Of a DNA stretch of 8,542 bases, positions 1 to 5,530 are shown in pieces. The stretch is taken from positions 1-8,542 of the forward strand of contig CAMDBY010000069.1 in assembly GCA_945889575.1 (NCBI GenBank), given 5' to 3'. The position numbers were made by a program, and so were the translations under genes. The notes under the pieces are model-generated. The model was not told the origin of the DNA. It saw nothing but the letters and a program-made list of their open reading frames with translations, and made no database searches. Numbering within the stretch: the stretch's first letter is position 1; every line of letters starts with the position of its first letter. Source of the DNA: Bifidobacterium breve. Its GTDB lineage: Bacteria; Actinomycetota; Acidimicrobiia; Acidimicrobiales; Ilumatobacteraceae.

Positions 1-34
1 CATGAATACTCGAATGAAATCAAAGAAACCATGC

Positions 35-51
35 GTAGCACTTAGTGCTAC
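35..51. promoter_or_regulatory. Perfect palindrome, probable toxin-antitoxin operator
   Basis: GTAGCACTTAGTGCTAC is a perfect inverted repeat with 8-bp arms (35-42 and 44-51) around one central base. It lies 10 nt upstream of the antitoxin start and shares 49-51 with the presumed -10 hexamer. Phd-family antitoxins usually repress their own operon by binding short palindromes at the promoter, so an autoregulatory operator is the natural reading. Binding itself is inferred. Confidence 0.6.
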
Positions 52-54
52 GGT
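49..54 (+). promoter_or_regulatory. Possible -10 element of the toxin-antitoxin operon
   Basis: TACGGT fits the loose TAnnnT -10 pattern and is followed by exactly 7 nt before the ATG at 62, so transcription could begin at or next to the start codon. No ribosome binding site is visible before that ATG. I see no convincing -35 element. Confidence 0.4.
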
Positions 55-61
55 GCAATAT

Positions 62-325
62 ATGGCGACTACAATCACCCAACGCGACCTTCGCAATAAC
101 AATGCAGACATTGTGCGACGTCTTGAGGAGGGCGAGACCTTCATCATCACTCGCAACGGCAAACAAGTAGGCGTATTGACTCCGATGTCACGCCCGCAGT
201 TTGCTCGCATGACAGATGTGCTGGAAGCTTTCAAAGGATTGCCACCACTTTCATTTGAAGAGTTCCGTCGAGACGTAGATGAGTTCATCGACCAAGATCC
301 AACACCGAGATTCTTCAATGATTAA
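62..325 (+). CDS. Type II antitoxin, Phd/YefM family
   Basis: This is an 87-aa protein that resembles Phd/YefM antitoxins: an N-terminal DNA-binding and dimerisation part (about residues 1-52, with RDLRNN, then GETFIITRNGKQVGVLTP) followed by an acidic tail (FEEFRRDVDEFID) of the kind that wraps the toxin. In this family the antitoxin binds and blocks its toxin and represses their shared promoter. I chose the ATG at 62 rather than the in-frame ATG at 2. The family N-terminus begins just after it, and a TACGGT hexamer ends exactly 7 nt upstream, which would make the mRNA leaderless. The upstream extension would translate an operator-like palindrome. The stop codon lies inside the toxin gene (8-nt overlap), so the two are probably translationally coupled. 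The family call is firm; the exact start is less so. Confidence 0.85.
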   Translation: MATTITQRDLRNNNADIVRRLEEGETFIITRNGKQVGVLTPMSRPQFARMTDVLEAFKGLPPLSFEEFRRDVDEFIDQDPTPRFFND

Positions 326-719
326 TCCGATCGGACTTCTCGACACATCAGTCATTATTGATTTGCCATCGCTACAGATCGATCGATTGCCAACGGAGGG
401 AACAATCAGTGCAATCACACTGGCAGAGCTTTCTGTTGGCCCCATCACAGCAAAAGATGCAACAACACGTATTCAACGGCAACTCAGAATTCAAACTGCA
501 GAAGCACAATTCAGCGTGTTGCCTTTTGATACACGATCTGCGCGCATTTACGCCATTGTCTATGAGCTGCTTCATGCAAAGGGTGTCAAAGCTCGTGGTG
601 GTCGCGCACTTGATTTGATGATTGCTGCAACTGCGCTCGCACATCAACTACCGCTGTATACGCGCAACCCAAAAGACTTCACTGGTCTTGACGGGCTCAT
701 TGAAATCGTTGCCGTATAA
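318..719 (+). CDS. vapC: VapC-like PIN-domain ribonuclease toxin
   Basis: This 133-aa protein has the length and layout of a VapC toxin, a Mg2+-dependent RNase that stops growth by cutting RNA (often tRNA or rRNA) once the antitoxin is degraded. The PIN acidic residues are visible: D9 in LLDTS, E37 in LAELS, D99 in LDLMIAATA, and the C-terminal N117/D120 in YTRNPKDF. The start at 318 overlaps the antitoxin stop (ATGATTAA). An in-frame ATG further upstream at 279 would only add residues that lie inside the antitoxin gene, and the PIN fold begins directly after residue 5. No catalytic residue is missing and the frame is intact, so the toxin is probably active. Its RNA target cannot be read from the sequence. 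Confidence 0.9.
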   Translation: MINPIGLLDTSVIIDLPSLQIDRLPTEGTISAITLAELSVGPITAKDATTRIQRQLRIQTAEAQFSVLPFDTRSARIYAIVYELLHAKGVKARGGRALDLMIAATALAHQLPLYTRNPKDFTGLDGLIEIVAV

Positions 720-721
720 AT

Positions 722-752
722 AAAAAAGGGCCCGCCGAAGCGAGCCCTTTTT
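722..752. terminator. Bidirectional intrinsic terminator
   Basis: An 8-bp stem (728-735 with 740-747) has a 4-nt loop and is flanked by six A on the left and five T on the right. Read on the minus strand the loop is UUCG and all eight pairs form (one G-U), followed by a U run, so it is the better terminator for ilvC, whose stop is 16 nt away. Read on the plus strand it has one C-A mismatch but still ends in TTTTT, 3 nt after the vapC stop. It probably serves both converging operons. Confidence 0.85.
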
Positions 753-767
753 CAATTCTTAGAAGAA

Positions 768-1796
768 TCAACCGCCTGAGACGTCTGAAACCTTCTGCTT
801 GCCAGCTGACAACCACGGCATCATTGCGCGCAGGCTCGTGCCCACTGCTTCGATTGGGTGCTTTGCTCCGGCTTCACGCAATGCATTGAAGTTCACGCGA
901 CCTTCTTCTGATTCCTTGATCCATTCGCGAGCAAACTTGCCCGACTGAATTTCCTTGAGAATCTTCTGCATTGCCTTCTTTGTTGCTGGCGTAATAATGC
1001 GAGGACCACGTGTGACATCGCCGTATTCGGCAGTGTCAGAAATGCTGTAACGCATTCCGGTGATTCCTTCTTCGTACATCAAGTCAACGATCAGCTTCAC
1101 TTCGTGCAAGCACTCGAAGTACGCCATCTCTGGCTGGTATCCAGCTTCAGTCAGCGTTTCGAAACCGGCCTGAACAAGTGCTGCAACACCACCGCACAGA
1201 ACAGCCTGCTCACCGAACAAGTCGGTCTCAGTCTCTTCGGCAAATGATGTTTCGATGATTCCGGCGCGTGCGCCACCAATTGCTTCAGCGTAGGAAAGCG
1301 CAATTTCTTTTGCCAAGCCTGTTGCGTTTTCATCAACTGCGATGAGGCACGGAACGCCCCCACCTTCAGTGAATGTACGACGCACCAAGTGACCTGGACC
1401 CTTAGGAGCGATCATGATGATGTCGACACCCTTTGGCGGGCGAATGCGCTTGAAGCGAATGTTGAAACCGTGTGCGAATGCAAGTGCCTTACCTGGCTTC
1501 ATGTAACGCTTGATGTGCGCGTTGTATGTTGCCTTCTGCTCAGTGTCTGGCATGGTCAACATAATGAGGTCTGCCCACTTCGATGCTTCGGCAATGCTCT
1601 TGACCGTGAGGCCAGCTGCTTGCGCCTTTGCTGCAGAAGCAGATCCTTCGCGCAATCCGACCACTACTTGGACACCGCTCTCTTTCAAGTTCAACGCATG
1701 AGCGTGACCTTGTGAGCCGTAACCAATAATGGCTACTTTCTTGCCACGAATAATCGACGGATCAACGTCTTTTTCGTAATACATCGTTGCTGCCAT
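768..1796 (-). CDS. ilvC: Ketol-acid reductoisomerase (NADP+)
   Basis: IlvC converts 2-acetolactate (or 2-aceto-2-hydroxybutyrate) to the dihydroxy-acid by Mg2+-dependent alkyl migration and NADPH reduction, the second common step of valine and isoleucine synthesis. At 342 aa it has the length of the short class I enzymes. Visible features are the Rossmann motif GYGSQGHAHAL (25-35), the cofactor loop GLREGSAS (47-54) with an Arg and serines expected to bind the NADPH phosphate, AHGFN with His109, PKGPGH with Lys132, and the metal ligands Asp192 and Glu196 in TDLFGEQ plus Glu228 and Glu232 in FECLHE. The SxS pair at 251-253 is also present. The ATG overlaps the ilvN TGA by one base (TGATG), and AAAGGAAAGG just upstream can serve as ribosome binding site. 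It is the last gene of the ilvBNC operon. Confidence 0.98.
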   Translation of the reverse strand: MAATMYYEKDVDPSIIRGKKVAIIGYGSQGHAHALNLKESGVQVVVGLREGSASAAKAQAAGLTVKSIAEASKWADLIMLTMPDTEQKATYNAHIKRYMKPGKALAFAHGFNIRFKRIRPPKGVDIIMIAPKGPGHLVRRTFTEGGGVPCLIAVDENATGLAKEIALSYAEAIGGARAGIIETSFAEETETDLFGEQAVLCGGVAALVQAGFETLTEAGYQPEMAYFECLHEVKLIVDLMYEEGITGMRYSISDTAEYGDVTRGPRIITPATKKAMQKILKEIQSGKFAREWIKESEEGRVNFNALREAGAKHPIEAVGTSLRAMMPWLSAGKQKVSDVSGG

Positions 1797-2353
1797 CAGC
1801 TTGCCTTTCCTTTGAGGGCACCCTTGCGTGCCTCTCGTTCCAATTTCGGCAGGGCTACTCGCCCCGTTCTTTGGCTCTCTACGATGCCATAACCCTTCAA
1901 TAATTCCTCAAAATCGTCGATTTTCTCGGGAGTTCCGTCCATAGAAAGGCTGATTGCGTCACTTCCGACGGCCAAAACCTTGGCCTCGAAGATATTTGCC
2001 AGCTCCACGATCTGACCCCTGTGCTCCCCATCGATGCGCACGGTGGCCAGCATGAGCTCGCGCTCGACTGACTTTCGGGGGTCAAGTTCGGTGATCCGGA
2101 CAACATCGATCAGCTTGAAGAGCTGCTTGACGATCTGCTCGAGCGGAGTAGCCGAGATGTCAACCACGATGGTGATGCGGCTGTAATCAACATCGTCTGT
2201 AGGAGCAACAGCTAACGAATAGATGTTGTAGCCACGACGAGCAAACAAACCCGACACGCGCGCAAGCACTCCCGGGCGGTTCTGGACAAGCACTGACAAC
2301 ACATGATGTTGATGTGAATCGCCAAATGGATTATTCGAGTTAATAGTTCTCAT
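1796..2353 (-). CDS. ilvN: Acetolactate synthase small (regulatory) subunit
   Basis: This 185-aa protein is the regulatory partner of IlvB; in this family it raises activity and carries the site for feedback inhibition by valine. An N-terminal ACT domain (about 17-89) contains LVQNRPGVLARVSGLFARRGYN. Asn25, Gly28 and Asn43 sit where the family places residues contacting valine, so feedback sensitivity is probably kept. A C-terminal ALS-small-subunit domain follows (about 98-170) with the conserved RTG at 162-164. The gene overlaps ilvB by 4 nt (ATGA) and ilvC by 1 nt. The ribosome binding site is weak (AGAGGG), consistent with translational coupling to ilvB. The length is slightly over typical because of about 15 extra residues before the ACT domain. 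Confidence 0.97.
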   Translation of the reverse strand: MRTINSNNPFGDSHQHHVLSVLVQNRPGVLARVSGLFARRGYNIYSLAVAPTDDVDYSRITIVVDISATPLEQIVKQLFKLIDVVRITELDPRKSVERELMLATVRIDGEHRGQIVELANIFEAKVLAVGSDAISLSMDGTPEKIDDFEELLKGYGIVESQRTGRVALPKLEREARKGALKGKAS

Positions 2354-4107
2354 CGGAGTAACCCTCTATCTGATTCCTGAGATGGATGTAACAGAACGTC
2401 ATCGTTGCTCTGGCCAGCCGGAACCATTGGGAACACTTTTTCAAATTCTTCAACGCGGAAATCGATAACAACCGAACGATCGTTAATGCTGTTTGCCAAC
2501 TCAATGGCTCCATCAATTTCTTCAACTGAATCAACACGAATTCCGACGCAACCCATTGCTTCGGCCCACTTAACAAAGTCGGGGCAACCTGCAAGGTTTA
2601 CTTCTGAATAACGCTCGCCGTAGAACATTTCTTGCCACTGGCGGACCATTCCAAGATACGTGTTGTTCAAAATTGCAACCTTGATATGAATACCTTCGGT
2701 TGACGCTGTAACTAATTCTTGTGCAGTCATTTGGAAACAACCATCGCCGTCAATCGCCCACACTGTGCGATCAGGGCGTGCAGCTTTTGCGCCAATTGCT
2801 GCAGGAACAGAGAATCCCATGGTGCCAAGGCCACCTGAGTTCACCCAGGTGTATGGCTCATTGAATTTCCAGAACAAGCTTGTCCACATTTGATGCTGTC
2901 CAACACCGCTGACAACAATGGTTCCTTCTGGTGCTGCATCACGCAGTTTTTCCAAGCAGAACTGTGGCTTCAAACGTCCGCCTGGCTCTGACTGGTCATA
3001 TGCAACAGGGAACTTTTCACGCCAGCCACTGACTTTGCTGCGCCACGGATCAATGTTGACTTGCGTTGAACCTTCTGCAAGAAGTTCTTGAACAGACTTC
3101 AAGATCTCTTCCACAACAATGCGGCAGTCTCCAACGATAGGAACGTCTGGCTTACGTACTTTGCCTTGTTCTGCTGGGTCAATGTCAACGTGAATGACTT
3201 TTGCATCTGGCGCAAACGTAGAAACTTTTCCAGTAACGCGGTCATCGAAACGTGCACCAAAGTTGATGAGCAAATCGCTCTTTTGCATTGCAGTAATAGC
3301 TGTTGCATTTCCGTGCATACCTGGCATACCAAGACACAACGGATGACTATCAGGAAATGCTCCACGTGCCATCAGTGTTGTGACAACCGGAATTTGCAAC
3401 AGTTCTGCAAGTTCACGAACAACATCTGCTGCACGAGCTTTAAGAACTCCACCGCCGATGTACAAAAGTGGCTTTTCCGAAGCAAGAATCAACTTTGCTG
3501 CTTCCTTGATCATCTTTGGATGACCCTTCGTTGTTGGTTTATACCCAGGCAACGACGCAATCACTTCTTCATCTGTTGGCCATGTCCATGTCATGGTGTT
3601 TTGCAAAACGTCTTTTGGTACATCGAGCAAAACAGGACCAGGACGGCCTGTTGTTGCAATATGAAATGCCTGACGAACAGCCATCGGAATGTCATCAGGA
3701 TGCATGATGAGTTCGTTGTGCTTCGTAACGCTGCGAGTGATGCCGACGGTGTCACATTCTTGGAATGCATCCGTACCAATTGCAGTTGTCGGCACTTGAC
3801 CAGTGATGCAGATCATCGGAATCGAATCCATAAACGCATCGCACAACGGGGTCACCATGTTCGTAGCGGCAGGACCACTTGTCACCATTGCAACGCCGGG
3901 ACGACCAGTGACGTGGGCATAGCCCTGCGCCATGTGGCCCGCACCTTGTTCATGACGAACAAGGATGTGCCTGATGCTGGACTTCAGCAACGGGTCGTAC
4001 GCAGGCAGAATGCATCCGCCCGGCAGACCAAACATGATCTCCACGTTTTCCATCTCGAGAGAACGAATGAGTGCTTCGGCTCCTGTGAGTGTCTCTTTAT
4101 TCGACAT
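2350..4107 (-). CDS. ilvB: Acetolactate synthase large (catalytic) subunit
   Basis: This 585-aa ThDP- and FAD-dependent enzyme condenses two pyruvates to 2-acetolactate, or pyruvate with 2-oxobutyrate, the first committed step of branched-chain amino acid synthesis. The three domains of the family are complete. The N-terminal pyrimidine-binding domain has the catalytic Glu53 in RHEQGAGH. The central FAD-associated domain has GARFDDR at 284-290. The C-terminal ThDP-pyrophosphate domain has GDGCFQM from 454 and NNT at 481-483. Pro106 in GQVPTTAIG and Trp491 in MVRQWQ are at positions where herbicide-resistance changes occur in other ALS enzymes; both show the usual sensitive residue. The start is fixed by TAGGAGA 7 nt upstream. 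It is the first structural gene of the operon, behind an attenuator. Confidence 0.98.
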   Translation of the reverse strand: MSNKETLTGAEALIRSLEMENVEIMFGLPGGCILPAYDPLLKSSIRHILVRHEQGAGHMAQGYAHVTGRPGVAMVTSGPAATNMVTPLCDAFMDSIPMICITGQVPTTAIGTDAFQECDTVGITRSVTKHNELIMHPDDIPMAVRQAFHIATTGRPGPVLLDVPKDVLQNTMTWTWPTDEEVIASLPGYKPTTKGHPKMIKEAAKLILASEKPLLYIGGGVLKARAADVVRELAELLQIPVVTTLMARGAFPDSHPLCLGMPGMHGNATAITAMQKSDLLINFGARFDDRVTGKVSTFAPDAKVIHVDIDPAEQGKVRKPDVPIVGDCRIVVEEILKSVQELLAEGSTQVNIDPWRSKVSGWREKFPVAYDQSEPGGRLKPQFCLEKLRDAAPEGTIVVSGVGQHQMWTSLFWKFNEPYTWVNSGGLGTMGFSVPAAIGAKAARPDRTVWAIDGDGCFQMTAQELVTASTEGIHIKVAILNNTYLGMVRQWQEMFYGERYSEVNLAGCPDFVKWAEAMGCVGIRVDSVEEIDGAIELANSINDRSVVIDFRVEEFEKVFPMVPAGQSNDDVLLHPSQESDRGLLR

Positions 4108-4113
4108 CGTGTG

Positions 4114-4120
4114 TCTCCTA
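4114..4120 (-). promoter_or_regulatory. ilvB ribosome binding site
   Basis: On the minus strand this reads TAGGAGA, a near-ideal Shine-Dalgarno sequence, with AGGAG ending 7 nt before the ilvB ATG. It lies downstream of the attenuator terminator, so ilvB is translated independently of the leader peptide. Confidence 0.8.
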
Positions 4121-4157
4121 GTTGTAATCGATTGTTATGAACTTGTGCTGAGAAATG

Positions 4158-4184
4158 AAAAAACCACCCGAATGGGTGGTTTTT
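4158..4184 (-). terminator. ilvBNC attenuator terminator
   Basis: On the minus strand this is an 11-bp perfect stem (AAAAACCACCC with GGGUGGUUUUU) with an AUUC loop and a U6 run, followed by CAUUUC. It sits between the leader peptide and ilvB, 50 nt before the ilvB start. Its position and shape are those of a transcription attenuator rather than the end of another gene, because no minus-strand gene other than the leader lies upstream. The A run on the other side makes the structure symmetrical, but no + strand gene ends here. Confidence 0.85.
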
Positions 4185-4213
4185 AGCGCGTTCGGCAATT
4201 TGCCGACGCGCTA
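4184..4213 (-). other. Leader-stop hairpin of the ilvB attenuator
   Basis: A long hairpin in the leader RNA begins at the first base of the leader stop codon: UAGCGCGU then CGGCA pairs with UGCCG then ACGCGCUA, giving 13 bp with one bulged A and a 3-nt loop. A ribosome finishing the leader would cover its 5' arm; one stalled on the valine codons would leave it free. It overlaps the terminator stem by only one base (4184), so it is not a textbook competing antiterminator. Confidence 0.65.
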
Positions 4214-4258
4214 CAGAACTACTACGACGAGTGCTGAGGTATAAATCTCGGTTGTCAT
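4211..4258 (-). CDS. ilvB attenuation leader peptide
   Basis: This is a 15-codon open reading frame, MTTEIYTSALVVVVL then TAG. It contains four consecutive valine codons (GTC GTA GTA GTT) flanked by leucine codons, plus one isoleucine codon near the start. Enrichment in the end products of the downstream operon, the length, and an intrinsic terminator 26 nt after the stop are the hallmarks of a ribosome-mediated attenuator. Corynebacterium glutamicum ilvBNC is known to have a comparable valine-rich leader. When charged tRNA-Val or tRNA-Leu is scarce the ribosome should stall in the run and change leader RNA folding in favour of read-through. There is no clear ribosome binding site; the start is probably leaderless. 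The peptide itself probably has no function. Confidence 0.85.
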   Translation of the reverse strand: MTTEIYTSALVVVVL

Positions 4259-4265
4259 TGGGTTC

Positions 4266-4294
4266 AGTCTGCCACTAGTCATAGGACTTGGCAA
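4266..4294 (-). promoter_or_regulatory. Candidate ilvBNC promoter
   Basis: On the minus strand, TTGCCA (4294-4289, one mismatch to TTGACA) is followed by a 17-bp spacer and CAGACT (4271-4266), then exactly 7 nt to the leader-peptide ATG. The -10 hexamer is poor, but the same -10-to-ATG arrangement occurs before ino1, where CTGAAC also follows the hexamer core. If correct, transcription starts at or next to the leader ATG. A TATGAC hexamer just upstream is an alternative -10, without a good -35. Confidence 0.45.
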
Positions 4295-4515
4295 CCCCTA
4301 ATAGTTGAGCCGGCCGAATCAGGCCACCCGAGAGCAGAAACAAGCCTGCCCGGGTTCCCCCACAGCTGGGGCAGATAGCCCCCACGCCCTGCTGCCTGGC
4401 ACCACCCGAACCAGAACCGCGTCAACCAATGAGGTCAGTCCAGAAGGTGACAGTGCCAAGAATGGAGCGTGTTAAGTGATTGATACGACATCACCGCATA
4501 GCGTCTAACCCGACC
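4295..4515. other. Divergent GC-rich spacer of unknown function
   Basis: There is no convincing protein-coding gene here. The section 4320-4400 is GC-rich and can fold in several competing ways: GGGGC (4368-4372) pairs with GCCCC (4377-4381) around AGATA, or CCCC (4357-4360) pairs with GGGG (4368-4371), or CTGCCC (4346-4351) pairs with GGGCAG (4369-4374). ACCACCCGAA at 4401-4410 repeats the attenuator stem sequence at 4163-4172, and CCACCCGA recurs at 4324-4331. An irregular hairpin can be drawn at 4419-4475. I could not match it to tRNA, tmRNA, RNase P RNA, a T-box or a riboswitch. It may hold the dehalogenase promoter (TTGATA at 4480-4485 is a possible -35). Confidence 0.4.
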
Positions 4516-4524
4516 AAGGTAGGA
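4516..4524 (+). promoter_or_regulatory. Ribosome binding site of the haloalkane dehalogenase gene
   Basis: AAGGTAGGA ends 6 nt before the ATG at 4531 and decides that start over the in-frame ATG at 4480, which has no comparable sequence before it and would add an unconserved extension. Confidence 0.7.
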
Positions 4525-4530
4525 ACCCCC

Positions 4531-5451
4531 ATGAAATTCGCACGCACCCCCGACGATCGGTTTACCAATCTTCCTGATTGGCCATACGCACCCGTGTACA
4601 CAGATGTATCCGCAGGTGATGGAACAACAGACATCTTGCGTGTTGCGCATTATGACGGTGGACCCAAAGATGCAAAAACAACAGTGTTGTTAATGCATGG
4701 TGAGCCAAGTTGGTCTTTTCTCTATCGCAAAATGATGGCGTCGCATATTGCTGCAGGGCATCGCGTTATTGCGCCAGACCTCATTGGTTTTGGTCGCAGT
4801 GACAAGCCATTAGACACAAGCGAATACACATATGAACGTCATGTTGCGTGGATGAACGAATGGCTGAACAAAAACGATTTCCGTGGAATGACATTTATTG
4901 GCCAAGACTGGGGCGGACTTGTTGGGCTGCGTGTCGTCACAGCAAACGTCGACCGATTTGATCGAATCTGCATAGCGAATACCGGATTGCCCACATACGG
5001 TCGCGAACCAACTGCAGCATTTCGTGATTGGCAAAAGTTTTCAAAAGAAGTTCCCGTATTCAAAGTAGGCAAAATGATCAAAACTGGATCGCTGACAGAA
5101 TTGTCTCCGGAAGTGATTGCTGCCTATGACGCACCATTCCCCGATGATTCATACAAAGCTGCTGCACGAATTTTCCCGTCCCTCTACCCCGATGGCGAAG
5201 ATCACCCATCGAATATTGCAAACAAGATTGCGTGGGATGTTTTGCGGGCGTGGAAAAAACCATTCCTCACTTCGTTCAGCGATAGCGACCCCATCACCAG
5301 TGGCAGCGACCGGTACTTTCAAAATGAGGTTCCTGGCGCAGCCGGTCAGCCCCACACCACCATTGTTGCTGGCGGCCATTTCCTTCAGGAAGACAAAGGT
5401 GAAGAGTTCGCAGCCATCGTGAACGCATTCATCGCCGCCAACCCCACGTAA
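4531..5451 (+). CDS. dhmA: Haloalkane dehalogenase, HLD-I (DhlA/DhmA) type
   Basis: This 306-aa alpha/beta-hydrolase has the usual length of haloalkane dehalogenases, which hydrolyse carbon-halogen bonds to an alcohol plus halide in the cytoplasm. The catalytic set of subfamily I is visible: HGEP (56-59) at the oxyanion region, nucleophile Asp126 followed by halide-binding Trp127 in GQDWGG, a second Trp167 in the cap region (FRDWQKF), the acid Asp253 in FSDSDPIT, and the base His283 in GGHFLQE. No signal peptide is seen. The paired tryptophans argue for a true dehalogenase rather than an epoxide hydrolase or generic esterase, though the natural substrate cannot be told and some relatives act on other substrates. 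It stands alone between divergent ilvB and ino1 and has no obvious terminator or dedicated regulator nearby. Confidence 0.88.
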   Translation: MKFARTPDDRFTNLPDWPYAPVYTDVSAGDGTTDILRVAHYDGGPKDAKTTVLLMHGEPSWSFLYRKMMASHIAAGHRVIAPDLIGFGRSDKPLDTSEYTYERHVAWMNEWLNKNDFRGMTFIGQDWGGLVGLRVVTANVDRFDRICIANTGLPTYGREPTAAFRDWQKFSKEVPVFKVGKMIKTGSLTELSPEVIAAYDAPFPDDSYKAAARIFPSLYPDGEDHPSNIANKIAWDVLRAWKKPFLTSFSDSDPITSGSDRYFQNEVPGAAGQPHTTIVAGGHFLQEDKGEEFAAIVNAFIAANPT

Positions 5452-5517
5452 CGGCTCACCTTTTATATATGGCAACGATTTAGACCCCGTAACCGAGGTG
5501 AGGTGGCTCAGGTCGCC

Positions 5518-5523
5518 TAGCCT
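5518..5523 (+). promoter_or_regulatory. -10 element of ino1, leaderless start
   Basis: TAGCCT matches TAnnnT and is followed by 7 nt (GAACACC) and the ATG at 5531. No Shine-Dalgarno sequence precedes that ATG. The stretch AGCCTGAACACCATG agrees with the corresponding stretch before the ilvB leader peptide at 12 of 15 positions. No clear -35 is visible. Confidence 0.5.
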
Positions 5524-5530
5524 GAACACC

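Noticed and set aside
2..61. N-terminal extension of the antitoxin from the ATG at position 2
   Set aside because: It would translate the palindrome and -10 region and adds residues not typical of the Phd family, which begins cleanly at the ATG at 62.
3088..4140. 350-codon open frame on the + strand opposite ilvB
   Set aside because: It lies wholly antisense to a well conserved ilvB, is rich in Cys, His and Arg as is usual for a mirror frame, and matches no family I recognise.
4396..4412. GGGTGGTGCC on the minus strand, reminiscent of a T-box motif
   Set aside because: The consensus continues ACCGCG, which is missing, and no specifier-loop stem or downstream terminator pairing was found. 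The valine-rich leader peptide explains ilv control better.
4431..4460. Resemblance to SRP RNA domain IV (GGTCAG, TCC, GAAGG, CAG order)
   Set aside because: The most conserved parts do not match: the tetraloop would be AGAA rather than GGAA and the AGCAG internal loop is absent. A covariance-model search could overturn this.
5453..5510. CTCACCT (5454-5460) and AGGTGAG downstream as a possible terminator after the dehalogenase
   Set aside because: The arms are only about 7 bp with a loop of over 30 nt and no T run after the second arm.
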